DNA of 64,000 bases from Drosophila pseudoobscura (lineage: Eukaryota; Arthropoda; Insecta; Diptera; Drosophilidae): assembly GCF_009870125.1 (NCBI RefSeq), contig NC_046679.1, positions 23,002,001 to 23,066,000 on the forward strand, read 5' to 3'. The translations under genes were made by a program, and so were the position numbers. Below the pieces are notes generated by a model. That model searched no databases. It was not told where the DNA came from and saw only the letters and a list, made by a program, of their open reading frames with translations. Below are positions 11,001 through 26,000 of this stretch, in pieces. Each line of letters begins with the position of its first letter. Position 1 is the stretch's first letter.

Positions 11001-14000
11001 TGACTCCCAATTTCAGCTGTTATCAGCTGCTAAAATGTTATCTTTCCACGCTAATTAGTCATAAATTGGACAGGCAGCTGTCTTTGGGCACCAACCCGCT
11101 GTGCCCACTGTGTCCGCTCCTATCCGTGCTATCATTCTTATCACATTTTGTAGTTTTTCTGGAAACCCAGCAGCAGCCGACATTCCCTAGCCATATCCCT
11201 TGCCGTATCCACACACATATGTATCCATCTCCTGGCGCGTTGCGGTCTAAACGCAGCGGGGGCAAAAACAGAATGCGATGCGGCATGTGAGGCATGAGGC
11301 ATGAGGCAGGCGGCACGCGCTGCGGCTCAGACGACAGCATACGACGCTGATGGCATACCATTAAAGGGTTCGTGTACCGGCTAAGTGCAGCAAGGATACG
11401 CATAATTTTCACATTCCACATGGACTCGGCGCTACAGAGCATTAAAATTTAAATTTAAATATGCTTTATTGCTTTACGTTACAGTTCAACCAACAAAAAA
11501 GTAACCAAAAACTGCCGCCCATTTATAAAATGTCAATTTCAGTTGAAATTTTCCCGACAAAAAATAAAGCCCGACAAGAAAGACGGCCTGGCACACACCC
11601 TTTTGGGCTGGCAAGTCGCCATAAGTATAGCTCCCTGTCACTCCAGCACTCCCGCTCTTCCAGTTCTTCCTCACCAAATCCCATTTAGGCTGTGCGAATC
11701 GACAAACTTATTTAAATATTTCAATAAAGTAAATCCAATGGCAAAGTCTCTGTGTATATAATGGTGTTATATTGTGGGAGTGGGTCTTGGGGGAGTTGGA
11801 GTTGGAGCTGGAGCTGGAGCTGGGTGGCCGTAACTGTGAAATAGGCCGCCTGCTCTTTGTGATTTGCATATTATCATGAGTTGCCTACGCGCTATTTTGC
11901 TTTGCTTTACTTTCCTTTCCATTACTTTCTGGAAAGCCCCCGAAATGGTTAATTTCCTAAGGAAAAAAACATTCGCTCAAAACGCACGAATTGGCACGGA
12001 CCCGGCTTTTGCTTGGCCTGTCATGGCGTACGTTCCGTTCCGTTCCTTTCCTTTCCGTTCCGTTCTGCGGTGTGGTACAGCTGCAAACTGGCTTTTGTTG
12101 CTGCTTTTTTTAGGGTGGCTCTTATTTTTGGGGTTGCTTTGTAATCTCTTCCCTTAACGGGTGTACGGATGTGTCTGTGCGTGTGTGTGTGTGTGCGTGG
12201 GTTCACGTTCACCCAAGAAACTCGTACATGGCTCTATATATGTATATATAAAATATACTTATATAATATACAGTGTGGCTTTGTTTGTTCATCGTGTATA
12301 TATAGCACATGTTTTGGCTTTTATGTAACTGCTTCTGCCGGGTTCTGTTAAGCGCAAAGCTTGGCTGTCATTTGCAGACGACACAGAGTCGTTCGAGTGC
12401 CGAGCCGACCGTCGAGCGTCGGCCTTTCCTCCAGCTCCACTTCCAGTTCCATCTCCACCGGCAATCTCCATATATCTCCAACCTCCTCCTCCTCCTCCTC
12501 CTTCTCTATTCCGCTCGTCTGAAATGGTTTTTGTTGCGGCTGGTTTTGCTATTATGGGGCGTTGTTTCTTTATTTTTCTTCGGGGTGTCTGGTGGGGGCA
12601 GCAGGATTTTCTGATGTTTCTCTCTTTAGGGCGTAGTCAGGCCCAAACAAAAATAATATAGAAATTGTGTTTGGCTAAACGTCTCGTAAGTGTTTTTCTT
12701 TTTTTTTTTTTGGCTGTTGTATATGGTTTTGGGGTTTCATGGGGGTGGTAAGGCCTACAATATGGTTTTCCTATGGGTTATGCGACAGGAGATGGAGGAG
12801 TGATGGAGGCGGGTAAGACAGGAAGCAGAAGGTTAGGATTCGTTGATAAATGGGAGTTGAACATTTGATATCAAAAGAAACTTTTAGTTGACATTGAGGA
12901 AATACTAAAAACATTGTTTTTTCAACGCCATATTTTATTGTACAATTTTTAAACGCGTAGAAAATTTCTGGTAAAACATTATGGTGGGGAAATCTAAAGA
13001 AAACCTATCAAATCTGGTAGAAAACGAAAAAAAATAAATAGGATCAAACTGTAAAAATGCAAACTTTTGAAAAAAAAGAAAAAAAAATAAATAAAAAGAA
13101 AATAGAAATTATTTAAAAACTTGTTAGGAATTTAAAACAAACAAGAATACAGAACCATACGAAAATGAATACTTATGCATTTGAAGCTCCACTGTATCAA
13201 AAAATCCAAAAATAGCAGGACCCGTCCGAGCCATGAGGAAACAATTCAAGAGGAGAGCATCTTGCATCATACCCCCATCCTGGCTCTGCCCGTGATCGCC
13301 GCTAACCGAGCGATGCAAATTAAACATCATTGACAGTCGCTGATTAATTGAACTGAATCAGGTTTTTAATTTTCAGCAACAACAACAGCAACGACGGCAG
13401 CAACAAAAAACATTAAAAATGAAATGCAGAAATAAAACATTTTTTGCCGTCAGACTGACGGTTGCTTATTAAAAGCATTTCAAAAGGGAATTAATTAAAA
13501 ATGAGAAAAAACGAACAAAAAACGAATCAGCAGGCAGAATTCGCGTTAACGGAGCGATAACACTGCGTTAACAGGGCGATAACACTGCGCTAACAGAGCG
13601 ATAGAGTAATTTATAGAGCGATAACAGGCCGATAAGCGTATCTCTGTAAAGGGAGCGTACGCTCGACTGCTTTAATTGCTGCTAAATAATTGGCCTGGTA
13701 AATATTTATTGCCTGCTTAAGGACCGACCGCTCAGCGCACTCACTCGCCCTCCAGCCGAAACAAAGAAGGGATCTGTGTCCCTCCAAATATGAAAGAAAG
13801 AGAGGAAGGTAGGAGCGGATGAAAGATAGCAAGAGGGGATGAGCAGCATCATCGCTCATGTGTCAACAACATGCAATGCGATATGATTATTATTATCTAA
13901 CAATACAATAACAAAACGGCAGCTCCCGTGGATGCTACTTTTTGCCTGCCCTCTCCCTCTCCCTATCCCTGCTCCCAACCCTATAGCTCTCTCTTTCTCC

Positions 14001-17000
14001 ATACATATATGTATCTCTTTCTATCTCCCTCGCGGTGCCTGTCTGGGTTGTTGACACTCTTCGGATTTGAGAATCCTTAGCTCATTGTATATCTGTATCT
14101 GTTTGTTTGTTTGGTATTCCTTTTTTTTGCGCCGTTTCCCTGCTCCTTTTTGCTCCTTTTGTTCCTATGGTTAAAGCCGGAAAAAGCCAAACCCCGATTT
14201 CCTGGCGGTTTACATTTCAATGGGCAATTTTCCCTGGCCCTCGCTCTCGCTCCCCCTATTTCCCCTCGTTGTGTCTCTGTTGCGAATAGCTCACTTTGGA
14301 TTTTTTGTTAGGGATTGTTAGGGGGCAGTGACTGTTGATGATAGGAATATTGTTAGGGTACTACAGATAGAGATGTTCGATAAGCAGGTGATAGCTCACG
14401 TGGCAGTTTCTACGGGAAACGATGAACTACAAACATCTTGAATCCTCCGTATACAATCTTATATTTTCAATATTCTTAAGATTCTATCTAACCATCATCA
14501 ACATACATACATATCTCTTCATTCATTACATCGCAAAAACCAACCCAATTTCCACTCGGACTAGTTTTAGATTTTGTGCCACAGATTTTCCCACACGAAT
14601 TTTGCTTTGAATATTTATAACATTTGCCTGCAGTTGATGACCAAATTAATGGCAACCATCCCGCTTCATTCCATTCCATAATAATAATAAAATCATAATT
14701 TAAATGCAATGAATGCCGCTTGTCAACGGCCAAATACAAAATCCTCTCGCTCATCATCGGGGAGAGTATCATCATAATCATCATCATCATCATCTTCCTA
14801 GAGGATGTTGCACCCCTAAAGTAGAAGGGAAGTTACCTATGGGTCTGCCACACAGTCGGTCCATTGTTTGTTTGTTTGACAAAAACCATCGTTGAGTGAA
14901 TTTCCTCGATGATTTATGATTTCTGCATCCCTCCCCGATGATGAGGCCGATGACGATGACCCCCAACCCCTCATTGGGCGAGAGGAGAGACAATCCTCAC
15001 ATAATTTTCGCTATTTGTTTGCAGCTTTGCCGTTTGCTGTCAAGTGATACGTTAATAATTGACACTGGGGTCAGTACACAGTCTCAGTCTCATTCCGAGT
15101 CCGAGACCGAGACCGAGCCCTGCCTTGGTCTGCGGTTTATTGTAGTCCAATCCATAGATACTCGGACATTTGGGAAATTGTTTCAAAACAAAAACACACA
15201 AAATTTTACACTTGAATGACGGCTTGTGGGCTAATGAGGAAATAGCATTGGGAGGAAAGCAACAAGAAGGATGGTTGTGCCATGAAAAAGCAGGCGATGG
15301 AAAGGGAAATAAGCGTTGTTCTATTCCACCGTTCCTAATTGAAAGTGCTTGCAATTCTTGTACTCAAATATATGAAATATAATTTTTATTTCAACGACCG
15401 CTTTCAATACAAACTTTTGGGTGTTGCGCCTTACTTACCACAACTCATACAACCAGTGCAGCAGCCACACAAAAACCCATACACATCCGACCCATACTCG
15501 CAGATAGACAACTAGCAGAGCTATTAGTAAAACAATGACAGCAACAGCCTTGCTGTACATGAATACAAGACCAAACATGGGCCAGCTTGTCTGGCTCGGT
15601 CTCTGTCTCTGTCCCGGTCTCTGACTCTGGCTCTGGGTCTGTCTCTGACTTTGGTTTCTCTCCTTTTTATGTATTTTTTTCAGTCTTTTTGCGAGGCCCC
15701 CCAACCATTTGTACAAATTTTCGACAAGTTTGCCATGCAACTAACGCCTCTAACATATTCGAGGTGTGTGTGCCAGTACCACACAGATATATGTATGTAT
15801 GCATATACTACCTACATGAGAGTGCGGCTTGCATTTAATGCATTCAAATTGCATTTGGCTGGAGCTCCAGCAGCAGGAAAAACTTTTCCAGACAGCGACC
15901 GAGCGGGGACTGACAGCAAAACTCTTGGCTGACTAAGAACTAGACATATGTATGTATACGATATATGGAAATATGTAAGCGTCTGGCATCTGCATCTGGC
16001 AACCTTGTGTAATAACAAAATTTGTACCCAAAAAACCATTTTCGGGTCGAGCATTAAACATTAAATTTGGTGTAAAGGCAAAAAGTTTCTCAAGAAGTTT
16101 ATGGTTGGAAGATTCCGTGTACTTTTAACCGGGGTTTATGGAAATGTCTTGAATGTTTGTTGGGAATCGTCCAGAAATTTGCAAAGTAAAAAACTGTATG
16201 CCTAAAATTGAATTAGATTTTATAATTTTACAGACATTTTTAAACTAAATATACGTTATTTCAGAATTTCTTTTTTGTACTTCCCATAAAAAGACCTCAT
16301 GCAAGTAGATATCATTAGCGAATATGGGGAAATTTATATAAATTTTTACGATTTTAGCATTAAATTCTTAATGAGCCTCTCAGAAGGCGGTCTTTACTAT
16401 AATAAATATTAAGTCCCAGTTAATGAAGATGTGCTTGCTATGCTTGGCAGTTTAAGGCCAGGCTAATTGATTAGTTCAGTGTGTTCTACTAGAGTATCTA
16501 CAGAGCGTAAGAGAGATACTCTTCAGTTGCACCAGCAACAAAATGCACTCGAATGACAAACGGAGCGTAGACAATAAGTAGAGGTAACACTAAGCCTATT
16601 GTCTGAACCCAAAACGCGTACAACAGGGCCAACACAAGGGGAGAGAGGCAGATTGAGTACCGGAGTAAGACGACGGACTGGTAACTGAAGTCGGCTCCAG
16701 TTGACAAAGAAGTGCTAGGCCAGGATTAGCCCAAGAAGCAGCTGATGCCTCTCTCTCTCCTTCTCTCTGTTTACCCCTCCTGAATGAACTGCTTACGCGA
16801 GGTAAATGTTTGCAAAAAAGAAAGCAGAAAGCAGAAAGAAATGTTTCACTTCCCTTTTAGGGGGTTACAGAACTGGAAGTAAGGGCTCTGCTCTGCTCTA
16901 CCAAAATCCACAACAAAAGCAGAAGCCGAAGCGAAAGCCGAAGCCGAAGCCGGAGACCGACATTGACATTGGTGGCACGGCGGCCCGCTCGACACTCTCA

Positions 17001-20000
17001 AAGAGGTGTTGCTTTGTCTGGGCTTGGTCAGGGATCGGTATCTATATCTGTTTGGTATCCCTTCAGCCTGATTTTTTGCTCTTTAGCGCTCTTTAAGATC
17101 TTAATCTTCTCAGCCCACTCGTCTCCTTCCTCTCTCTTATCCCGGTATCTGTTTGTTTCTCTTTTTTTTTCGAGTTCCGTCAAGTAGAAAATCTCTTCGG
17201 TTGTTTGTCAGAAATTAAAATGTCATCAAGATTGTCATCATTTGGTTATGCGATGTGACATCTCCGGCAAACTGAAGGCGGCATGGGATGGGGTTCTTAG
17301 GCTCGTGTTTTCGGATCGCCGGGTCTCCGGGTTTCGATTTCGATTTCGGTCGGTTCTCTTATCTCAAACGGCTTGTTAAAGTTAAACGTTGTCAATTCTA
17401 ACAAGATCCCACTCGGTGATAAAAACCAATCAATGACATCAGGCGACAAATATTTTTGGTAAGAGTCTGGCATGAGGCTGCGAGAATTTGTGGGTAAATT
17501 GGATTCGAATGGAATGGAAGTATTACCAGCCACACTATTGTTGGTATCCATGTTTGAGGAAAGTACTACGGCTTTCTGTTCGTACTTCCCTTCTTCTCAA
17601 AGCCCAAACCTTTACCACCTTTCTTACACTTCAACACCTTTCTGTACCTTATCGATACTGCCTAATGAACACATCAAAACATCAACTAAAATTGCATTTC
17701 TGTTCCTAACACTCGACTAAAAAACACACCCATATTTCGTGGCAAACAAATTGATCAGAATATCGAAAATCGAGGGGAAAAAGTATCACATCTCAATGGC
17801 CCACATATCCCAGTGGCTTACACTCGGCTGAGTCCTGGTCAGAAATTTGATCATGCTGAGAACGAAGAACAGCAGACCGCGTGTTCCCGCCAGATACTTT
17901 TCACAGTAGCCGTCGGCAAATGCGTCATAGAGTGTCTCCCTTCTTTGCTCTATTTCACTCTACTATGGCTCTCTCTCTGCGTTGTAATTTTAGCCAAAAA
18001 CTTAGCTGGCTGTTAGCCGACTGTCAGAGCACCGTTTGACAGGCGGTTGTCACACAAAATCTGTGTAAATTGTGCCTCTAATTACAATTGACAATGTTTT
18101 TACAATAAATTGCGTGCCAGTTTGCGGCCTGTCTCCACCTCTTTGTGTGCCTCTGGCTCTATGGCTCTATGGCTATATGGCTCTCTGGCTCTGTGACTCT
18201 GGCTATTTGGGTTAAACAATCACAATTTTATGCTTAAATCAACTTGGAGGCGTTCGTGTGTTACAAATTTGTCTAAACGAAAGCGACAAACGATCCGAAT
18301 ACGTATCCCGCAAAAGGCAACCCATAGACACACAACACACATCAGAACCTAAGCTGATTTGACAAGCACGCTTATGGCTTTTCATATTTTTGTATATTTT
18401 GTTTGTTGTATGCCCAAGAATTATGGAATAACTTTGGTTTTATACGAACTGAAGAACAGCTTTTGCGTGCATCCATAAAGTGGAAGCCATTGATTGATTT
18501 TTGATCCTGATTTAATCCTTATATTTCTCCACTTCTATGTATAGCTATTCTTTAAGATATTTTCATAGGAATCGCAACATCTTAGCAACATTCCAAGCAT
18601 TCCTCTAAAACCCAAAAATCATCTTTGGTTAGAGCATTCCGCAATCATCATTCTGATTTTATATAAAACACATTTCTGGTTCTGCTGCCCGACTGTCTCT
18701 GCTCTGTTCTTTTTTTGGCTGTTTAACATTTTTGCCCATATGAATAATGATTTCATTTTTCCCATCAGCTAATTTATACAAGTGGGGCAATGCGCGAGGG
18801 GCCCTTGGTGCGATTTAGAGGATTAGTCAGGCCTTACTTTTCCATAATTCTCGAAAAGCAGAGACCCCAGGTCTGAGTCCGAGTCGGAGTTGAAGTCAGA
18901 GTCCCAGTCCCAGTCCAAGCTGTGGCCTCTACCTGTGCCCTGGCCTGGCTCGAGGTTGCGTCCGTGTGCAGATATAAAAAATATGCAAGATGACAGTTTA
19001 ATTTTATGGTTTGTCTGCTGCTGATCAGTTCTTTATGCGCTGAAATTTTATTCTTATTTGTGCTCCTCTCTGATCTCAGTCTGTCTCTATCTGCAATCTT
19101 GTGCCTGCCGTCTCTTTCGGGGATCCGATGGAATGCGAAATGGAGTCTGGTACGTGGCTACTTTTGGCTCCTTTCGGTGAGGAATTTAATTAATTTGAGC
19201 GCGACTTCTAATGACAAAGTGGGCGTGACCAAGGCTTAGGAATTGGAACGCGAAACTTGCCAAAAAAATACAAATTTACGTCCCAGTGAAGAAGGGGAAA
19301 TTTATCAAAAATAAGCCTCATTTATTAACTAGCTCGGGGTAAGCAGCTTATGTCCATCCAGCCATGGAACAGAGCCATCCAGGGGTTACGGCTACCTTCC
19401 ACACTTCCATATCCACTGCCACTTCCATTCAAATATTATGCAACAGCCTCAACAAAATGGCTACTTAGCTAATAGATTCAAATGGGAGACCAAAACAATG
19501 ACAATGCTCGCACAAAAGGGTTGAGAGAACTAACCCCTGCCGCGTTTACAGCGCTCGCTCTCACTCTCTCTCTCTCTCTCTCTCGCGCTGTATCTAGGTT
19601 TTTTCGGGTAAATGGAATTATAATTCCTACAGGGGTTAAGGTAGATACATATATATCCATATATAAAACTGTTTTGACATTTGGTAAAATGCATAGCATG
19701 GAGATTCCTGAATAGAGAGAATGCAAAGCAACCCCCTCTCTGTGCAGGAGCGTAACGGGTGGACCGACAACGATGGTCTTTGTTGGGAGTGTTAGGGGTT
19801 CGGCGTTGAGGGTTGTCACTAATTAGAATGGGTGCATTTGCTAGATTATTATGCAGGAATATGTATATGTTTCTATATATATGGGCTGATCAGCGGGAAT
19901 TGGGTGTGGGCCCAAAGCCAGAGCGAGGCTAAGTAGGCTTTTGAAGATCAAAAGAGATTATGTTCCTTATAAAGATGGTTCCTCATAGTGTAAAGAGTGC

Positions 20001-23000
20001 ATTTACCAAAAATACCTTTTAACAGAGCATACAATATTGTTGGTCCATTCCCGTTGTTCCAAATGGAAACGTAACATGGTTTTATATTTCTTAAAATTAC
20101 TTCTTACATTTAAGTACTTAATACATCCTATATATATATTCCTATTACAAATCCTGTGCTTTTCCAGTAGCCCCAAAGAGAATAATGAAGCTCTTACTTC
20201 GTGTCCAGTCAATAAATTCTCGAAACTTAACTTACATTCAGCTGTCAAACGCTTAGACCACACCAGAAATTTATATACTTTTTACTTTTGGCACATAAAT
20301 CTCCAAAAAACAAAAAGGCAGTGAAGAGAAAACTTTGCGCCTTGTCTGAGTTTTTAACAGATTGCAATCGTGTGTCATGTCTGGTATTTGACACTTTAAA
20401 TTGAGCGAAACGAATTCAAACATCATGTCCACCCATATGGATATGGTTAGGTGTGTACTGGTACTCGATCGGATCTTGACGAACAAGCCCACGGGGAGTG
20501 GAGGGGAAGGAACGCTAATTAAATGACGAATTTCCGTCTCTCTGTTGTCTCTCTGTTGCTGCATTTGTCATTAGACCCCGTACATCTCCTAGAGAGAGGG
20601 CCGTAGCCATACCGAAAGCGTAACTAATTGATTTTCAGTTTGTTAGCCAGCGGGAGGGAGGGAGGTAGTTCTAGAGGATGGCTGACAGATCCTGGGCAGA
20701 GAGAGAGAGAGACCTCCTCGCACCAGGTAGTATAGGTAATCGCTTGAGCACATCGCAGGTTTTTATTCTCCTTCCCTTTCGATCCATTGTTCAAAAATTC
20801 TGAGAAGCCAAAACACACAGTTTATGCGCAAAAATAAAAAGTGATTTTTGTCTCTCGCTTCGGATATGTGTCTGTATTTGTGTGTGTTTTTGTGAAAAAC
20901 GTTGAACCCGCAATAAAGTCATCAATCATTGACATTTGCCAGTATTTCGCTTTGGTTGAGTTTCGGTATTTTGAGAAATTATTCCATTGGCGCCGGAGTG
21001 GGCAAAAAATTAACAAAACCCAAGGCGTTAAGCAGTACGAATATTTGGAATATGTTAGAGAGGATATAGCAAATACGTAATATAACATTAATAGGTAGAA
21101 GATTGATAGAAATGTTTGTAGAGAAAGGAACCAGTGTGTACCCTCTCTACTATGCCCACGAAGACTTAACATCACGCCTCTGTTAACTCTCAAAAGCACC
21201 TCTGTTAGCACGCTTAAAAGCTTCATAAAAGTGTAAAATAATTGCATAATTCACTTCATCATTCAAAGACCAAACAAGTCCATAAAAGACTCATTAAAAA
21301 AACACTTGCACTCAATTAAATGGAGCCGTCCTGTAGCTGGAGGAAAGGATAAATGAGAGGTACAGAGGAGAGCAAGCTAATCAAACAAGGGTCGCTGCTA
21401 CCAGGACAATGTTGAATGCTAAACTTTGCCCCCGCCACAACGTAATTGCACAACGAGTGCCTGCACTTCATGGAGACGACTTGGGGGATTGTAGAGCGGA
21501 GAGGAAGACCTAGAGCATAAGCTTAATGAGCTTCCCAGGCTTCTGGAGAGGTAGAACGTGTGGTGGAGCCATGGTGGAGGGGCAAAAACTAACCACAAAG
21601 TTGTTGAATGCTCTTGCTGCAGTCGGCGGTGTGGATCTGGAGCCGGACCCGGACCCGGACCGGGGATCCTGTGGCACGTTGTAGGTGTTAATGAATAAAG
21701 TTGTTTGTGGTCCAGCCAGAAGAGCGAAACAAAAAAGAGCATGTACAAAAAATATATGTATCTGGACATAAACCGCACACCATGATAAACGCCATTCATG
21801 TTGCCTGTCGTCTATCCACACACACAGAGGCACAAGGCTTTGGCCCCCAGCAAGGTGTCAACTCTGGCTCCAACAAACACCAACAACAAAACGTACAAAC
21901 GTTGATTGTATTTGTTGCATGGGGCAAGAGAAAAGAGTGCCAGCAGAGAAGAGGTAGCAGGTAATGGAGTCTAGAGGCTGGAGGCTGGACATGGGCCATT
22001 CCAGACGGCGACAACGACAGCAACGATGGTGACAAGTGCAAAAGTCAGTGCACGCACACGAGTGAAAAGGGACAGACCTGCCAACTGGTCGAGAAAGAGC
22101 ACAACATTTTTGAGGTTATAGAAATTGTGTTTGACATGGAATGTCACAGAAATACTTATTCTATGGAATGCTAAAAGATAATGTGGTCAAAATAGAGAGA
22201 AAAGTTACAGTTAGAGATTCTTAGAGCTCTTTCAAGTATTTTAATATTTGAAACTCAAATTTTCTTTATAATAATTATAAATCAAAGGCAAATACCAAAA
22301 CTGTAGACATACATATTCGCTTCAATCCTGCGCCAACCCCAGGCTCACTCGCTCGCATCACCAAGTTCATCTCATATATAAGTAAAATATCCGAAAACGA
22401 TTCAAAGTACATAATACAGAATATAACACAGAGATATGGTCAAACAGTATGTACAATGAATGAGTAACACATGATCTATAACGAACTAAACTTTATGGTC
22501 CAAAAACCGTAGCTTAATGACTTAGTGCTGATTTCTGCAGCTGTTCCGAGCCGTTCCATTGAGGTTTATGACTGGCCAAGTGGACCACCCCACCTCATTA
22601 GAACCACGTACAAAAAAATTACCCATTAAAATCAATTAACAAAGGGGGCAAACAGAAAGAACAAACATAAAATGCAAAAACACACGAGAACAAAGTTGCA
22701 GGAAAACAACAAACAAATATGTATAATTGCTTTAAAATGGCGCCACTCGATTTAACAAAACCTCTATAGACCAGATGCAAACAATCATCGGAGGCATAAT
22801 GAAAGCGCTAAAATCGCCAACAGCCACAACAGTTCAGAACAGAATAACAGGTCCTGCCCTATAGGCCGGGTGCAGGCATTATCCTGGCCTGGCAGCGTCC
22901 TCCGTTTATTAAATCAGGGAGGAACCGGCAGCCCGAGGACAACGAGTGTGCGGAGTAGGGCACAGCTAGACAGCGACCATTGCCACAACAATATCTGGTG

Positions 23001-26000
23001 TATCCAGAAAATGGCGTTTTATATATGTACGAGTATTGCTTGGCATACTCGTATTTTACTCATTTCGTTTTGCTTTAATTTTGGCTTTCCATACTTTGTT
23101 CCTCCCTCCGTTTTCCCTCTGTTTTGAGCGTGGGCTTTAACAAGTTTTTCTTTCTTTTTGGGCTTTCGAGGGGATTATGTGGCTTTATATTTTTATAAAT
23201 TGAATTAAAATATGATTTTTGAAGGCTCCCCTCGCTTGGAATGCTTCATTAAAAGTCTGTGTATTCAGCACCCAAACCGAAATGAATCTTTCGATTAGAA
23301 ATGTTTCTTGAAACGATTCGAAATTAGCCTGAGATTTGGACAACATGAGAGGTTATTTTTGGTTTCTAGTCTTCCCCTATTTGCACACTCATCCGAAGGT
23401 AATTAAAATGTTTCGTTTTGATTTTCAAGACGCCGCCGCCATATTGTAGTCGATTTGGAACAATCATGTGGCATCATAATGATCTCTTGGGGCATTCATT
23501 GTGAATCGGTTGCTGTATGTACGATATGATGATATTTTTGACTAATTTCATTTTTGTTTCTTTCTTTTCCATCCGATGATGTTGCAGAAATTGAGTTTTT
23601 TTAAGGTCTCTATGATTGGTCGGCTAGGGCTACAAATTGCTGAAGATATTGTACATATTGATGGACTTTCAAGTGGCCGACGCACAACTTCATTAGAGAG
23701 TCGGGGCTCGGGGATCCCGAGGCCTTTAACCTCTGTTTTTTTCGGGCCACTTGAACTACGAGTACGTACCGTACCTCCCTCTCCCTTCCTGGTTCACCAT
23801 CTCTGCTCCCTATATAAATCAAAAATTCAATCAGCATCGTTGCTTGGGTTAAATGTCCCTTGGATGCTGCTGGTGTTTGTTTTTATTGCCTTGACACCAA
23901 CACAAACACAGAAACACACAAACCCCAACACAAACACACACACACACATGTGTTGACACGTGTCAAAACTTCCGTTTGTAATCGCACGGAAATACTCGTA
24001 CTTCTTTGGCACTTTGTGCCTCTGCCCTCTCCAAAAAACCCATCGAAATATCGAAATTGGGGTAACATTTCGAGTAGATTACTGCCTGTTTTGCAAACAT
24101 TTCACCGCACCGTTCTCTTGGAAGTTTGTTTTATATACTTTTGTGTGCTTTCTGTTCGGGCCTATCTATGGTACATTAAGTTCTTGATTTAGATTATGCA
24201 AAGGTTATTTATGGGCTCGTTGGCACTCTGGTTTTGGTTTTGGCTGGTGGCAGCGGGTCGAAAAATGATAAGTGGGTGTGTAAAAACGTAGCAGAGCAGT
24301 CAAGTACGTGTTTATGGATCTATGCGATATGATCTGCTTTAAGTGGCGGCCATTAAGACGGTGATAGCTGATGGGAGGGGTCAAAAAACTATGCTAAACA
24401 AGGTGGAAGATTATAATTGTCTTAGGAATCAAACATATAAGAGTTAAAATCTCAACTAGCTCGGAAATAAAGAAAGATATTTGTTAGTTTTTCTTGGTCT
24501 AGATATTACCAGTCTAGAAAAATATATTTACATATCTCGAATCCAAGCAGATCTGATCCCTTTTCCCATAAAACCACAATACTTTCTTTCAAAACATTTG
24601 TGTGGAGGATTTTCCATGCAGTTTATCCACAAACTGGTGTTGTCTCTAAGGCCAGATACGATCCGAAAGTTAAAGTCAAGAGCTGTTCACAGGGCTTAGC
24701 CAGAGGAAGAGTTGAAGTCGAAGGAATTATCCGTGTTAGGACAACTTTGACGGGGATTTGCAACAGAAGGCAAGGAGAAGGGCTTAGGATGCAGAAATTT
24801 TACAGGTGTCATAAAAGAAGGCCCGCGCGTAGGATGGTGGCGGGTTAAGCCAGGGGTGGGCGTTGCACCGACTTTTGCCGTCGGTACGCACGCCCACCTC
24901 AAGCCGAAGGGATTTACTTGCCCCGGAAAGGGTTAAACCCACGGCAAGGTGAACCGATGTGGAGGATGTGGTAGAGCTGGAAGGAGGCGGTTCCATGTGC
25001 GACTTACCCGTGTGCGTTCGCTTGTGGATCTTGAGGTTCTCGCTGCGGGCGAATACCTTGCCACAGCCGGGATGCGGACAGGCGAATGGCTTCTCGCCGG
25101 TGTGGACGCGTATGTGGTTGACCAGCTTGTACTTGGCCTTGAAGGGACGTCCGTTGCGCGAGCACCCGATCCAGAAGCAGGCATGGGTGGTGCACTCCGG
25201 CCCCCCCACATGCTCCACCGTCAGGTGGGTGACGATCTCGTGCATCGAGTGGAAGATCTTGTTGCAGGTCTTCCTCCCGCCAGCCTGCACCAGCCCCGGC
25301 TGATCCGGATCTATCCACAGGCACTGCATCTCCTGCTTGATGCTGGAGGCCGACGAGGCTGGCTGGTGGCGCATGTAGCGGAGAAAGGCTCCTGCCCCCG
25401 CTGGATGCATGGCGCTCATGGCATGATGTGCCGGGTGATGCACTGCCGCAGCGGCCGCGTGATGGTGTGCTGCCGCATGCACGGCCGCCGACGGGAAGTT
25501 TCCATGATGCTGGTACGGATGGGTGGCATAGGCATCCGCCATTCCCATTCGCATCTGGTGCTGGTGATGGTGGGCCGCCGCGGCGGCATGGTGGTGGCTG
25601 TGGAACGGATGCTGGCCAAAGCCGGAGCTCAGCTCGGCGGCCGCCGCCTGGGCGGGAAAGCTGGAGAAGATCATTGAATCGGCAGCGGCCGAGCTAGCGG
25701 CCTGACCGGCACTGCCGGACACTCCATAGTCCGTGTCGCGTCGCCCCAGCAGGAAGTCCCGGGAGGCATAGCTGTTGAAGTGTCCGTAGCCCGAGTTCTG
25801 ATAGGCTGCCGCCGTCACCGCGGAGGAGTCCGTGCTGCCCTCCAGTTGCTGCTGCTGCTGTTGCTGTTGCTGCTGGTGCTGTTGCTGCTGCTGCTGGCTG
25901 GTCATGTCGTGCTGTTGCTGCTGCTGTTGGTTGCTGCCACTGCCGCTGGCTGACGTTGTGGTGTTTGGGGACATGCGGAGTCCATAGCTGGCCAGATGAT

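Larger units (their letters stand above)
9165..25007 (-). other. opa: opa intron 1, 15.8 kb, regulatory and repeat content
   Basis: The intron runs from donor GTAAGT (25007) to acceptor TTTTAG (ending 9165). No nested gene is supported: the short frames inside have low-complexity or random translations. It contains interrupted hexamer repeats (11788-11823, 15596-15652, 16915-16955, 18151-18204, 18867-18917), a TC run (19560-19585), and a 22-bp GATA-bearing tandem array (13543-13634). Zelda-like heptamers and a Zic-like site are listed separately. An intron this size in a pair-rule gene is expected to carry enhancers. Which blocks are conserved cannot be judged from one species. Confidence 0.85.

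Noticed and set aside
10658-11290. 210-codon plus-strand frame in the opa intron
   Set aside because: The translation looks random, has no domain, and part of it is overlapped by a 127-codon minus-strand frame.
24949-25677. 242-codon plus-strand frame
   Set aside because: Antisense shadow of opa exon 1. The sense strand encodes conserved zinc fingers.
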